A DNA stretch of 64,000 bases from Flavobacteriales bacterium (GCA_020635495.1 JACJZQ010000008.1:62001-126000), one strand, 5' to 3'. Shown: positions 37,035-46,295, counted from the first letter of the stretch. Numbers and translations are program-made. Notes: generated from the sequence alone by a model not told the origin.

Positions 37035-37685
37035 TCACCTGAAATCGACAATGTCGAAATCTTGGGCTTCGTACTTGGCCTGATCAAACTTGAAAAGACT
37101 GCCGTTCACACCTTGATCGGTTTTCATTTCGGCAACTACCAACTTGTAATTGGTACCGTCTTTTCCGAAAGTTTCGGAATAAACAATGTGGTTGGAGTTT
37201 TTATCAATTCCCAAACGAACACGTGAATAGGGTTTCTTGCTTGGATCTTCCGGGAAAAGATCGATCGTGTTGCATGCTTTCCCATCAACGGTCTCTTCCT
37301 TATAAAATTTGCTTTTGAATCCTTTATCGTACTGATTGAAGATGTTGGCAGGGTCTAGGTCTGTTTCCGCTTTGAATTCATCTACAGATTTGATGTGAAC
37401 CTCTAGGTCTTCTTTCATTACATACCACACAATTTTCCCATCGCTGTAAATGTCCTGTCCCATCAATTGTAGACGGAATTGATTTCCAGACAAGGTCAAT
37501 TCCCCATCTCGCTTATCCTTAATCCCAGCCTGTTGGTTGTTCAGCTCGTAGCTGAACTTTACTTGAATGTCTTTGTAAGCTTTATTGGTCTGACTGACCT
37601 TCTCTAGAATAGCTTCCGCTTTTGGGTCGTTCTGAGCCAAAATGCTCAATGGAAGCAGCAATAGGACAAATATCTTTTTGATCAT
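37035..37685 (-). CDS. lolA: Outer-membrane lipoprotein carrier protein LolA
   Basis: Periplasmic chaperone moving lipoproteins from the inner to the outer membrane. Signal peptide MIKKIFVLLLLPLSILAQ; start ATG at 37685 (a TTG at 37700 overlapping the ftsK stop would lengthen the signal peptide by five residues). Mature motifs: ILEKVSQTNKAYKDIQVKFSY, the beta-strand run GELTLSGNQFRLQL, and YSDGKIVWYVMKEDLEVHIK. ftsK-lolA order is common in Bacteroidota. Probably cotranscribed with ftsK. Confidence 0.92.
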   Translation of the reverse strand: MIKKIFVLLLLPLSILAQNDPKAEAILEKVSQTNKAYKDIQVKFSYELNNQQAGIKDKRDGELTLSGNQFRLQLMGQDIYSDGKIVWYVMKEDLEVHIKSVDEFKAETDLDPANIFNQYDKGFKSKFYKEETVDGKACNTIDLFPEDPSKKPYSRVRLGIDKNSNHIVYSETFGKDGTNYKLVVAEMKTDQGVNGSLFKFDQAKYEAQDFDIVDFR

Positions 37686-37696
37686 TTCTAGTTCTT

Positions 37697-40114
37697 TCAA
37701 CTCTCGTTTTGCAACTTTTGTTCCAAACTCATCTCGTCAGTAATTAGCACTTGTCGCGCTTTACTTCCCTCGTGCGGACCGATGATGCCAGCAGCTTCTA
37801 ATTGATCTACAAGTCTGCCCGCTCTGTTGTATCCGAGCTTCAGTCTTCTCTGTAGTAACGAGGCCGAGCCTTGCTGATGCTGAACGACTATCCGTGCGGC
37901 ATCTTCAAACAATGGGTCGCGATCCCCGATGTCGTAATCACCACCATCTCCACCGCCTTCTGCAACATATTCAGGAAGCTCATACGTTGTAGGGTAGGCT
38001 TGCTGAGAACCAATGTAGTCGGTTACTTTCTCAACCTCAGGCGTGTCAATGAAAGCACACTGAATTCGTACCATGTCATTACCTGTTGAAAGCAGCATGT
38101 CTCCGCGACCTATCAACTGGTCGGCACCACCAGCATCCAAAATAGTACGAGAATCGATTTTGGATGTAACTCGGAAAGCGATACGTGCCGGGAAGTTGGC
38201 TTTGATGGTTCCTGTAATGATGTTGACAGATGGTCTTTGAGTGGCAACGATCAAGTGAATACCAATTGCCCGTGCTAACTGCGCCAATCGGGCAATTGGT
38301 GTTTCGATTTCCTTGCCCGCAGTCATGATAAGGTCTGCAAACTCGTCAATTACCAGCACGATGTACGGCAAGTATTTGTGTCCTTCCTTTGGATTGAGCC
38401 TTCTGGCTATGAACTTGGCATTGTATTCCTTCAGGTTTCGACACTGCGCATTTTTGAGTAATTCGTACCGGTTGTCCATCTCCAAACACAACGAATTGAC
38501 GGTATTTACAACCTTCTGCGTATCTGTAATGATGGCTTCTTCAGAATCTGGCAGTTTGGCCAAGAAGTGGCGCTCAATTTTGTTGAAAAGGGTCAATTCA
38601 ACCTTTTTCGGATCCACGAGAACAAACTTTACCTGAGCAGGGTGCTTCTTGTAGAGTATGGAAGCCAAAATGCAGTTCAGACCAACTGACTTACCCTGCC
38701 CGGTTGCACCAGCCATCAAGAGGTGAGGCATTTTGGTAAGATCGGTCACATAGGTCTCGTTAGAAATGGTTTTACCCAAGGCAATGGGCAATTCCATTTT
38801 AGAATGCTGGAACTTCTCGGAACTCAAAACCGCTTTCATGGAAACCGTGTCTGGATTTTGGTTCGGAACTTCGATACCAATAGTTCCTTTTCCAGGTATT
38901 GGAGCAATGATCCTGATACCCAATGCGGAAAGGCTCAAGGCAATGTCATCTTCCAGATTCTTGATCTTGGAAATTCTGATTCCCGGTGCTGGAACGATCT
39001 CGTATAGCGTAACCGTTGGTCCGATGGTTGCTTTGATACGATCGATCTCAATGTTGTAGTTTCTGAGCGTAGAAACGATCTTGTTCTTGTTGGTTTCAAG
39101 CTCTTCCTGATCAACAGAAATCTGACCTTTTCCGTACGATTCAAGCAGGTCGAGTCCTGGTTTCTTGTAATGGCTCAGATCCAGAGTTGGGTCATATTCA
39201 CCCATATCGCTTCTGTCAATATCATCCACCGTTTCTTCTTCGATCTCCGTCTGCTCAATCTCAAACTTCACGTTATCATCTCCTTCCGGCTCAAGAGAGG
39301 GAGATTGTTTTTCCTCCATTTCTGAACTGGTGGTTTCTACAACAGGCTCTGGTTCTTGTTCTTCAATCTCCGCCTCCAACTCAGGTTCTGGTTCTTCTGT
39401 TTTGGTCAGATCCAGTTCATTGGTCTTAACGGTGATGTCTGCAACGGCAGTAAAACCTTCTTCGTCAACTTTTGGGGCCTCTGGTTCTGACTGAACTTTC
39501 GACAACAGCGATTTCAACCCGTCAATGGACATGTTAAAGACCACCGCCAAATAGACCACCGCCAGGAAAATGAGCAACATGGCCGTTCCGGCCGAACCGA
39601 TCAGACTACCCGTCCATCTGTTCAGTTGAAATCCTAACGAACCACTCAGGTTGGCATTCTCTGCAAACAGATAGCCCATTGCAAGCGGAATGAAATACAG
39701 AAAGAACAACGAGTGTTTAATAGACCTGCCGATAGGTAGCAACGCCTTTCTGAACATGACCTTAAACCCGATCAGCAACAGAATGAAGGGCAACAGAAAT
39801 GAGGAAATACCGAACCAACTGTGAATAAACTTCTCAGCTACGATGGCCCCGAGTTTGCCCATCCAGTTATCTACCTTTTCTTCTGGATTAACGAGCGTGT
39901 CTCCCAACTCTTGCAATTGACTTTGGTCATTGATGCCAGCATCAACCAAATGCGAGATGAATGAAAGCGTTAGGAAAGCAGAGAGAATGAGCAGGAAAAC
40001 GCCAGTTACGGTTCTGGTTCGAGAATCAGCCAAAAACTCCAAAAGGCCATTCTTCTGGCCCTTTGAATTCGACTTGCTCGTTTTTGAACTTGATTTTCCC
40101 TTAGAATCCGCCAT
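37697..40114 (-). CDS. ftsK: FtsK/SpoIIIE-family DNA translocase
   Basis: Septal ATP-driven motor that pumps chromosomes into daughter cells. ATG at 40114 (MADSKGK) gives 805 residues. The N-terminus has about four membrane segments (TVTGVFLLILSAFLTLSF, WFGISSFLLPFILLLIGFKV and two more), then an acidic linker of about 100 residues. The motor has Walker A MAGATGQGKSVGLN and Walker B YIVLVIDEFADLIM. The C-terminal gamma domain has LQRRLKLGYNRAGRLVDQLE. Close to typical Bacteroidota FtsK length. Confidence 0.97.
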   Translation of the reverse strand: MADSKGKSSSKTSKSNSKGQKNGLLEFLADSRTRTVTGVFLLILSAFLTLSFISHLVDAGINDQSQLQELGDTLVNPEEKVDNWMGKLGAIVAEKFIHSWFGISSFLLPFILLLIGFKVMFRKALLPIGRSIKHSLFFLYFIPLAMGYLFAENANLSGSLGFQLNRWTGSLIGSAGTAMLLIFLAVVYLAVVFNMSIDGLKSLLSKVQSEPEAPKVDEEGFTAVADITVKTNELDLTKTEEPEPELEAEIEEQEPEPVVETTSSEMEEKQSPSLEPEGDDNVKFEIEQTEIEEETVDDIDRSDMGEYDPTLDLSHYKKPGLDLLESYGKGQISVDQEELETNKNKIVSTLRNYNIEIDRIKATIGPTVTLYEIVPAPGIRISKIKNLEDDIALSLSALGIRIIAPIPGKGTIGIEVPNQNPDTVSMKAVLSSEKFQHSKMELPIALGKTISNETYVTDLTKMPHLLMAGATGQGKSVGLNCILASILYKKHPAQVKFVLVDPKKVELTLFNKIERHFLAKLPDSEEAIITDTQKVVNTVNSLCLEMDNRYELLKNAQCRNLKEYNAKFIARRLNPKEGHKYLPYIVLVIDEFADLIMTAGKEIETPIARLAQLARAIGIHLIVATQRPSVNIITGTIKANFPARIAFRVTSKIDSRTILDAGGADQLIGRGDMLLSTGNDMVRIQCAFIDTPEVEKVTDYIGSQQAYPTTYELPEYVAEGGGDGGDYDIGDRDPLFEDAARIVVQHQQGSASLLQRRLKLGYNRAGRLVDQLEAAGIIGPHEGSKARQVLITDEMSLEQKLQNES

Positions 40115-40126
40115 TCTCAACAAACT

Positions 40127-40134
40127 CAAATGTA
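40127..40134 (-). promoter_or_regulatory. -7 box TACATTTG before ftsK
   Basis: Exact TAnnTTTG on the minus strand, ending 12 nt before the ATG; predicts a leader of only a few nucleotides. No clear -33 TTG. Confidence 0.5.
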
Positions 40135-40238
40135 AGAATTCAGCCCATCCGTGAAATGAGCTTTTCGAACGTGTTTATCACGCTCAATTGTGCATAACAC
40201 AACAACGTTCTTGAGGAGTGTTTATTGGGCAATAAGGA

Positions 40239-40262
40239 GGCCTTCCTCGTAATGGAAAGGCC
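40239..40262 (-). terminator. Weak hairpin after the DUF4412-like lipoprotein gene
   Basis: On the minus strand GGCCTTTCC pairs with GGAAGGCC (one bulge) around a 7-nt loop, followed by TCCTTATT, a poor U tract. Position between the 40272 stop and the ftsK promoter fits a terminator. Confidence 0.4.
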
Positions 40263-40271
40263 AAGAAAACC

Positions 40272-40973
40272 TTAGAAGCTTTGGAAAATATCGGCCATTT
40301 CCTGAACGGTTATAGGCTGATATTCCTTTGTTACAAGGAATTCATCTTCAGGGTACTGCTCTGCAACTACTTCGATTGCAACCATGTGCATGTCAATATT
40401 GAACTTATTGACCGTTGCTTCCATTAACACACCATGAACCTCATGAAAAGGTGTACACCAATTAGGTTCTTTGATTCCGATCTCGGTGGTATAAAATATG
40501 CTGAAGTTGTTTTCAGGGGCATCATCAAACGTCACGAATGCATGTTGGCATTTGTATCCGGCAATCTCTTTTGTGCTATCTGTAGGAGTGATGGTCATAC
40601 CATCTGGCTTTTTGCCATACTCTTCCATGATCTCAATGCTATCCATTTCAAGACCAGAGTACTTGTTGGCAACCTTAACCAAGTGGGTTACTTTCTTCTC
40701 TTTATTGTTTGCAAGCAGTGAAGTGCTGAAAACCGCCATGGATGTTTTCAGTTCATTCTTGGTGTTGTTGTCCTTGAATTTGAAGGTCATTTCACTCGGG
40801 AACATCGAAGTGAAAATGTTGTCTTCTTTGAATTGAGGATAGGTGAGCGCGTATACGATCTTCCCTTCGTTAACCGTCTCAGAATCAGCGGATTTCTCAT
40901 TGGATTCTGAGCATCCGGAAACCAAAATGAACATCAGCAAAACGATGCTGGTACCAAACTGATCTTTCATCAT
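40272..40973 (-). CDS. Lipoprotein of unknown function, DUF4412/GLPGLI-like
   Basis: ATG at 40973 gives a lipoprotein signal ending LVSGC. The mature domain runs GKIVYALTYPQF, SEMTFKFKDNNTKNELKTSM, a THLVKVANKYSG stretch, EIAGYKCQHAFVTFDD, then VLMEATVNKFNIDMHMVAIE. This strand order, with the central IAGYKC, is as in DUF4412 and GLPGLI-type periplasmic beta-barrel-like lipoproteins. Family assignment is by pattern, not certain. No direct link to ftsK. Confidence 0.7.
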   Translation of the reverse strand: MMKDQFGTSIVLLMFILVSGCSESNEKSADSETVNEGKIVYALTYPQFKEDNIFTSMFPSEMTFKFKDNNTKNELKTSMAVFSTSLLANNKEKKVTHLVKVANKYSGLEMDSIEIMEEYGKKPDGMTITPTDSTKEIAGYKCQHAFVTFDDAPENNFSIFYTTEIGIKEPNWCTPFHEVHGVLMEATVNKFNIDMHMVAIEVVAEQYPEDEFLVTKEYQPITVQEMADIFQSF

Positions 40974-41138
40974 CTTTCTCAAACGACTTCCTCTTTAAAA
41001 GTGATCGTCCAAGTTCCCGGTTGTCGTGAAGACGCGCTAATGTAAATAGAATTAGTTGAATACAAGATTCTCTTATTTTAATTGCGTGAATCTCGTAACG
41101 AACTAAGCAATCAAAGGTTACAGATGCCAGGAAAAAAA

Positions 41139-42527
41139 TTAATAGCCAAGAGTTTTCAGCATTGATTCCGGACCCTGTTCTGGTGCAAATAGGCTTGTTT
41201 TCAATTGTCCTTTTTCATCACGCTCAACTAGAATTTGTTTTGGAGAAGGAATAAGACAGTGCTGTATGCCGCCATAGCCGCCCAACGCATTCTGGTAAGC
41301 GCCCGTATTGAAAAAGCCGATGCACAAGGGCTTGGCTTCGTTATACTTTGGTAGATAGATGTTGTTAACGTGAGCCTCTACATTGTAATAATCTTGGTTA
41401 TCGCAGGTTAATCCACCAAGATTAACGCGCTCGTAAGGCTCATCCCAATTGTTTATCGCTAGTAGAATAAATCGCTTATTAATGGCCCAGCTATCTGGTA
41501 ATGTGGTAATGAATGAGCTATCGATCATGTTCCACCACTCTACATCGTTCTGTTTTTTCTGATCGATGATAGAGTAGATAGTGGCACCACTTTCTGCTAC
41601 GGTGTAACTCCCGAACTCAGTAAGCAGATTCGGTTCTTCGATATCTTCTTTTTCGCAGAAGCGTTTGATGTGACTTACAATTTCGAATGTCAATGACTTG
41701 TAGTCAAACTCTTCTGCCAGCGACTGTTTTACAGGAAAGCCACCACCAATGTTGAGGCTGTCCAATGTTGGGCAAACGCGCTTCAGTTTGCAGTAAACAC
41801 CCAAGCACTTATCCAGCTCATTCCAATAGTAAAGACTGTCTTCAATGCCATTGTCTATGAAGAAGTGCAGCATCTTCAGATTAAATAGCTCCGAATCTGC
41901 AATGTGCTCCTCATAGAACGATTGAATTCTTCTATGTCTCAGGCCTAGTCTTGCGGTGTAGTAGTTGGATTGTGGCTCTTCGCCAGTAGCAATACGAATA
42001 CCAATATTGCACGGTTTTGTAACCATGGTTTTAAACAGCTCCAGCTCTTTCTGATTATCCAATACTGGTACGCTATTGAACCCATCATTGATGAGATCGG
42101 CTATCAACTGCGCATACAACTCGCGCTTGTAGCCATTATGCACCAGAAGTGTTTCCTTGTTGATCTTGCCCTGCTCAAAAAGCCTTCTGAGTATGTAGAT
42201 GTCGTACGCAGAGGATGTTTCCAGTTCCACATTGCTTTTTAAAACCTCATCCAACACAAATGAGAAATGGGAACTTTTTGTGCAGTAGCAATACGTGTAA
42301 TTGCCACGATAGTGGAGTTGGTCGATGGCCTTATCGAAATAACGTCTTGCTTTTTCTATCTGCTGACCGATGCTTGGCAAATAGTTCAATTTTAACGGAG
42401 TACCGTATTCTTTTACTAATGCCATCAGATCAATACCATGAAACTGAAGAGCATCATTCTTCACCTCAAATGCATCTTGAGGAAATTCTACAGATTGTTC
42501 AATGAACTGCCGGTATGTGTTTTCCAT
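41139..42527 (-). CDS. speA: Biosynthetic arginine decarboxylase (PLP-dependent, fold III)
   Basis: Decarboxylates arginine to agmatine, the entry to putrescine and spermidine by the agmatine route. 462 residues from ATG at 42527. The PLP lysine is in YCYCTKSSHFSFV (K84), with NIGIRIATGEE, the glycine-rich phosphate loop SLNIGGGFP, EFGSYTVAESGATIYSII and PLCIGFFNTGAYQ near the C-terminus. It lacks the N- and C-terminal extensions of E. coli SpeA and resembles the compact Bacteroidota type. Divergent from a GNAT-nitrilase gene 88 nt away, probably a related pathway. Confidence 0.9.
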   Translation of the reverse strand: MENTYRQFIEQSVEFPQDAFEVKNDALQFHGIDLMALVKEYGTPLKLNYLPSIGQQIEKARRYFDKAIDQLHYRGNYTYCYCTKSSHFSFVLDEVLKSNVELETSSAYDIYILRRLFEQGKINKETLLVHNGYKRELYAQLIADLINDGFNSVPVLDNQKELELFKTMVTKPCNIGIRIATGEEPQSNYYTARLGLRHRRIQSFYEEHIADSELFNLKMLHFFIDNGIEDSLYYWNELDKCLGVYCKLKRVCPTLDSLNIGGGFPVKQSLAEEFDYKSLTFEIVSHIKRFCEKEDIEEPNLLTEFGSYTVAESGATIYSIIDQKKQNDVEWWNMIDSSFITTLPDSWAINKRFILLAINNWDEPYERVNLGGLTCDNQDYYNVEAHVNNIYLPKYNEAKPLCIGFFNTGAYQNALGGYGGIQHCLIPSPKQILVERDEKGQLKTSLFAPEQGPESMLKTLGY

Positions 42528-42615
42528 AGTGGATGGGGTAATCGCATTTCTGAGTCGCAAAAATGATGAATCTTACATAGCTTGCCCAATAATTATCGGT
42601 AAAGGGTAGAAAGTA

Positions 42616-44133
42616 ATGCAGAGAGAAATTCAGAACATAGAGTTGAGGTTGTTGACATTGGAAGACTACGCTGATCTGCGGAGTGTAATGGTTGATGCAT
42701 ACACCAATATGCAAGGGTCGGTGTGGGGAGAATCTCATATCGATAATCTGATACAAAAGTTCCCGGAAGGCCAAGTGGTGATCATTGTAGATGGACAGTT
42801 GGCAGGTTGCGCCCTATCCATTGTGGTTGATTACGATAGTTTTGATGATAACCACAGCTATAAAGACATAACAGGAAACTTCAGTTTTGATACGCACAGA
42901 GCCAATGGAGACGTTCTGTACGGTATTGACGTATTTATCAAACCAGAATTCAGAGGCTTACGATTAGGACGTAGGCTTTACGATTACCGAAAGGAGCTAT
43001 GCGAGAAAATGAACTTGCGCGGCATTGCCTTTGGCGGAAGGATTCCGAATTACCATAAACACGCAGAAGAGCTAACCCCGAAAGAATACATTGAAAAAGT
43101 TAGAAGACGTGAGATTCATGACCCTGTTCTCAACTTCCAGATTCAGAACGATTTTCATCCAACACGAATTTTAAAAGGATACCTGGAAGGAGACCAAGCA
43201 TCAGGCGAATATGCTGTTCTGCTGGAGTGGGACAACATTTATTACGAGCACAAAAAAGCCTTTACCAAAAAGAAGGTGGTAAGACTGGGATTGGTTCAAT
43301 GGCAGATGCGCCTTTACAAGAACTTGGACGACCTGATGCAACAGGCCGAATTCTTTGTCGATGCCGTTTCGGGTTACCGATGCGACTTTGCCCTGTTTCC
43401 AGAGTTCTTCAATGCGCCTCTCATGGCAGAGAACAACCATCTTTCTGAATCTGAGGCCATCAGAGAATTGGCACAACACACCAAAAAGATTGTTCAGAAA
43501 TTTGCCGAACTGGCCATCTCGTACAACATCAACATCATAACGGGCAGCATGCCAGAGTTGAAAGACGATCTTCTTTATAACGTTGGTTATCTCTGTAAAC
43601 GCGATGGCAGTTTAGAGCGATTTGAAAAACTGCATGTAACGCCAGACGAAGCCAAAGTTTGGGGAATGCAGCCGGGTAGCGGATTACGAACTTTTGATAC
43701 CGACTGTGGTAAGATCGGAATTCTGATATGCTACGATTCTGAGTTTCCGGAACTGAGCCGATTGTTGGCCGATGAAGGCATGGACATTCTGTTTGTGCCA
43801 TTTCTTACAGATACTCAGAACGGTTATTCCCGAGTTAGAAGTTGTGCTCAGGCAAGAGCTATTGAGAATGAGTGTTATGTAGCCATTGCAGGTAGCGTAG
43901 GCAACTTGCCCAAGGTTCATAACATGGATATTCAGTTTGCGCAATCCATGGTTTTTACGCCTTGCGATTTTGCGTTTCCAACCAACGGAATTAAAGCTGA
44001 AGCAACACCAAATACAGAGATGATCTTGATTGCCGATGTAGATATTGATCTGCTTCGCGAGCTTCATCAATTCGGAAGTGTAAGAAACTTAAGAGATAGA
44101 CGAAAAGATGTTTTTGAATTGCGAAAACGATAA
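42616..44133 (+). CDS. GNAT acetyltransferase fused to carbon-nitrogen hydrolase (nitrilase)
   Basis: Two-domain 505-residue enzyme. Residues 1-215 are a GNAT domain with GIDVFIKPEFRGLRLGRRLY as the acetyl-CoA loop. Residues about 220-505 are a nitrilase-superfamily amidohydrolase with a complete Glu-Lys-Cys triad: E263 in LFPEFF, K338 in RFEKLHVTPDE and C372 in LICYDSEFPE. The fusion is known in bacteria. Divergent pairing with arginine decarboxylase suggests a substrate derived from agmatine or N-carbamoylputrescine, with the GNAT part acting on a polyamine. That is inference; the real substrate is unknown. Confidence 0.92.
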   Translation: MQREIQNIELRLLTLEDYADLRSVMVDAYTNMQGSVWGESHIDNLIQKFPEGQVVIIVDGQLAGCALSIVVDYDSFDDNHSYKDITGNFSFDTHRANGDVLYGIDVFIKPEFRGLRLGRRLYDYRKELCEKMNLRGIAFGGRIPNYHKHAEELTPKEYIEKVRRREIHDPVLNFQIQNDFHPTRILKGYLEGDQASGEYAVLLEWDNIYYEHKKAFTKKKVVRLGLVQWQMRLYKNLDDLMQQAEFFVDAVSGYRCDFALFPEFFNAPLMAENNHLSESEAIRELAQHTKKIVQKFAELAISYNINIITGSMPELKDDLLYNVGYLCKRDGSLERFEKLHVTPDEAKVWGMQPGSGLRTFDTDCGKIGILICYDSEFPELSRLLADEGMDILFVPFLTDTQNGYSRVRSCAQARAIENECYVAIAGSVGNLPKVHNMDIQFAQSMVFTPCDFAFPTNGIKAEATPNTEMILIADVDIDLLRELHQFGSVRNLRDRRKDVFELRKR

Positions 44134-45250
44134 GAAGAGGTCGTTCATTTCTGGTTTCCTCCAGATTCTTGTGGTTGCAATTCTGGTAAGCTCAATCTTA
44201 TCAGGTTGCGATAAGGAAGATCTGCCGTGGTATCAGAAAAAGGTAATTGAAGATCTGACGCCACAAGGTCAGCCGAATGTCTCTTTCGACCATTGCACGC
44301 TTACCGATGCCAATATCGATACACTTGTTTTCGGACTGCATGTGCACGGTGAGCACCAGACCAGCCAGCCAACACTTGACGCTATTGACGACATTGGTTT
44401 GAAGTGGGTGCTGAATGGATTCCATTGGCCAACCATTGAAGGTGAGAAGGATGCATATCGTATTGCTGAGAACTACGACCATTTCTTTCTTGCCATGGCA
44501 CAACGCGATGTGCAGGTGCTCATGTCCGTTGGGAATTACTGGCCCACGTGGTTGGAAGATTCTGAAGAATTGAAAGATGAACTCTACGAACTGACCAAAC
44601 TTCTGGTAAAACGCTATCGGCCAGGAGGAGATTTCGCGCAGGAAAATGGGTTGGGAAACTACGGTGTTCGATACTGGGAAATGATCAACGAACCCAACTA
44701 CCCGTGCTGCGGTTGGGGGCCACATGGTGGTCAGCAACCGGTAAATAGTGCGTTGTATGCTGAATTGATGAGTGAGATGCATCGTGCCATAAGGGAGGAG
44801 GCTCCAGATGTTTTTATTCTATTGGGTGGCTTATCAAGCACGGATCTTTATCAAGACCCGATTGAATTTCTGGATGACATCTATTCTTATGGTGGCAAAG
44901 ACGCATTCGATATTCTGGCTTATCATCCTTACGATCAGTACCAGAATCTGGCCGCAACTCAGGCCGGTCTTAGATTGAAAATGGCCGAGTATGGGGATGG
45001 AAACAAACCCATTTGGATAACAGAATTGGGCGACCCCGATCTTTCAACTGGACCGAACGGAGAGTTGAGCCAAGTTGATCTGTTTGATGTTTCAGCCGCG
45101 CAGTTTTCCGATATGGAAGCCTTTTTCTGGTTGGGCATGCACGATTTCACCGGTCAGAACGAAACATGGGGCATTTTGCAGAACAATCAATCGCCCCGCC
45201 AACCCATCTACAACCACGTTAAAGCGTTTGTCGATTCGATTTATCCATAA
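44108..45250 (+). CDS. Glycoside-hydrolase-like lipoprotein (clan A)
   Basis: Lipoprotein signal with Cys34 (VVAILVSSILSGC). A TIM-barrel glycosidase pattern follows: LMSVGNYWPTWL, acid/base Glu in YWEMINEPNYP (E195), LGGLSSTDLYQD, AYHPYDQY, and nucleophile Glu in IWITELGDPDL (E306), then FWLGMHDF. This arrangement fits clan GH-A (GH39/GH5-like) hydrolases acting outside the cell. It overlaps the nitrilase gene by 26 nt, so expression may be coupled, although the functions look unrelated. Confidence 0.8.
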   Translation: MFLNCENDKKRSFISGFLQILVVAILVSSILSGCDKEDLPWYQKKVIEDLTPQGQPNVSFDHCTLTDANIDTLVFGLHVHGEHQTSQPTLDAIDDIGLKWVLNGFHWPTIEGEKDAYRIAENYDHFFLAMAQRDVQVLMSVGNYWPTWLEDSEELKDELYELTKLLVKRYRPGGDFAQENGLGNYGVRYWEMINEPNYPCCGWGPHGGQQPVNSALYAELMSEMHRAIREEAPDVFILLGGLSSTDLYQDPIEFLDDIYSYGGKDAFDILAYHPYDQYQNLAATQAGLRLKMAEYGDGNKPIWITELGDPDLSTGPNGELSQVDLFDVSAAQFSDMEAFFWLGMHDFTGQNETWGILQNNQSPRQPIYNHVKAFVDSIYP

Positions 45251-45280
45251 GTGGATGGATTGTCTTTGTGAAAACGTAGT

Positions 45281-45796
45281 TTAGAAGGCGTACTTGAACA
45301 TATCGATCTTTTTCGCTTCTGAAACTTCTCCTGTTTCTGCATATACCTTCCAGTCGATCAGAAACTTGTCAATCCCTTCTCTGAATTCACGTTCGAATTG
45401 CCTCTTTAATATGACCGCGGTTATGCTGGAGGCTTCTACCGTCACAACGTTTGATAGCAGGCACAGATTGGCGTCAATCTCCCTCACTTTCAAAGCATGC
45501 TTAATACTTCTCACAAAATTGGGCAGAAAGTCTAGTTTGGCAGACCAAGTAACTTCCATCTGGTCTTCGTTATAATGAATAATGCGTTCGTCAGCATTCC
45601 CGTACTTGCCTAGGAATGTAAACCTACCACCTGCTGGAGCACCTTCAAATCGGTTAGGTACATTCTCATTATTCCATGAACGATAAATACCTCTACTCCA
45701 ATCTGAAATGTGCAGAAATTGAGGGCCTATGATCTCCCAGGCTTTGTCAGCGCTTATATGAGCTTCTTGAGTGGCTTTAAGGTTGAGTAGTTTCAT
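45281..45796 (-). CDS. SRPBCC (START/Bet v1-like) family protein
   Basis: 171 residues from ATG at 45796; the open frame continues upstream but runs antisense-like through the next gene and lacks homologous sequence. SRPBCC features: a start LKATQEAHISADKAWEIIG, GGRFTFLGKYGNADERI, LEVTW-type strands and a long C-terminal helix (QFEREFREGIDKFLIDWKVYAE) closing a hydrophobic cup. Relatives bind lipids, polyketides or aromatic ligands. 55 nt downstream of the CC-motif membrane gene on the same strand. Confidence 0.75.
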   Translation of the reverse strand: MKLLNLKATQEAHISADKAWEIIGPQFLHISDWSRGIYRSWNNENVPNRFEGAPAGGRFTFLGKYGNADERIIHYNEDQMEVTWSAKLDFLPNFVRSIKHALKVREIDANLCLLSNVVTVEASSITAVILKRQFEREFREGIDKFLIDWKVYAETGEVSEAKKIDMFKYAF

Positions 45797-45851
45797 GATT
45801 TCCAAGCGTTTGAGTGAGTAAACAGCGAGGAAACCACTTTGTTTGAATCTG

Positions 45852-46295
45852 CTATTCGGAACTGGGTCCGAAAAGCTCCTCCTGCTGAGCCGGAACAATG
45901 TGCTTATCGAAATACCAAGAAGACCACTTCTCCAGTGATAGGTAGATGCCAACGGCCAACACAACCGTAATGAGGGTGACCAGAATAAGGTTGTTGCGCT
46001 TGCGTTTAGGGTCGATGGAGCATTGATCCTGCTGCTTTCTGAAGCGGTAAACACCGTAAGCACCAATGACCACGGCTGCTGCTCTGAGAGCCCAAGCGCC
46101 AGCTGCAGCACTTCCGTCTTCGTTGTAAAAGAAATCGGCAAAAGAAATGGCATAAACACCTCCCATTAAACCGAACATGAACAGAATTGCAGGAGCAACG
46201 CAGCAGAGAATGGCTGCAAGTCCTGCAGACGATGCCACCTTGATGGCCCAAGTAATTACACTAGGCTCTTGATTGTTGTTAGATGATTCTGCCAT
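45852..46295 (-). CDS. Small membrane protein with a CC motif, MerT/MerC-like
   Basis: 147 residues, three to four membrane segments: WAIKVASSAGLAAILCCVAPAILFMFGL, a second near GVYAISFADFF, a third AWALRAAAVVIGAYGVYRF, and a fourth LILVTLITVVLAVGIYLSL. The vicinal Cys-Cys-x-Ala-Pro in the first helix recalls mercuric transport proteins such as MerT, where the pair binds Hg(II). No merA, merP or merR is adjacent, so metal transport is only a possibility. Confidence 0.55.
   Translation of the reverse strand: MAESSNNNQEPSVITWAIKVASSAGLAAILCCVAPAILFMFGLMGGVYAISFADFFYNEDGSAAAGAWALRAAAVVIGAYGVYRFRKQQDQCSIDPKRKRNNLILVTLITVVLAVGIYLSLEKWSSWYFDKHIVPAQQEELFGPSSE

Noticed and set aside
45797..46159. 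Long N-terminal extension of the SRPBCC frame
   Set aside because: It is antisense-like/overlapping with the CC-motif membrane gene on the same strand in another frame, serine- and arginine-rich, and the family begins at the ATG at 45796.
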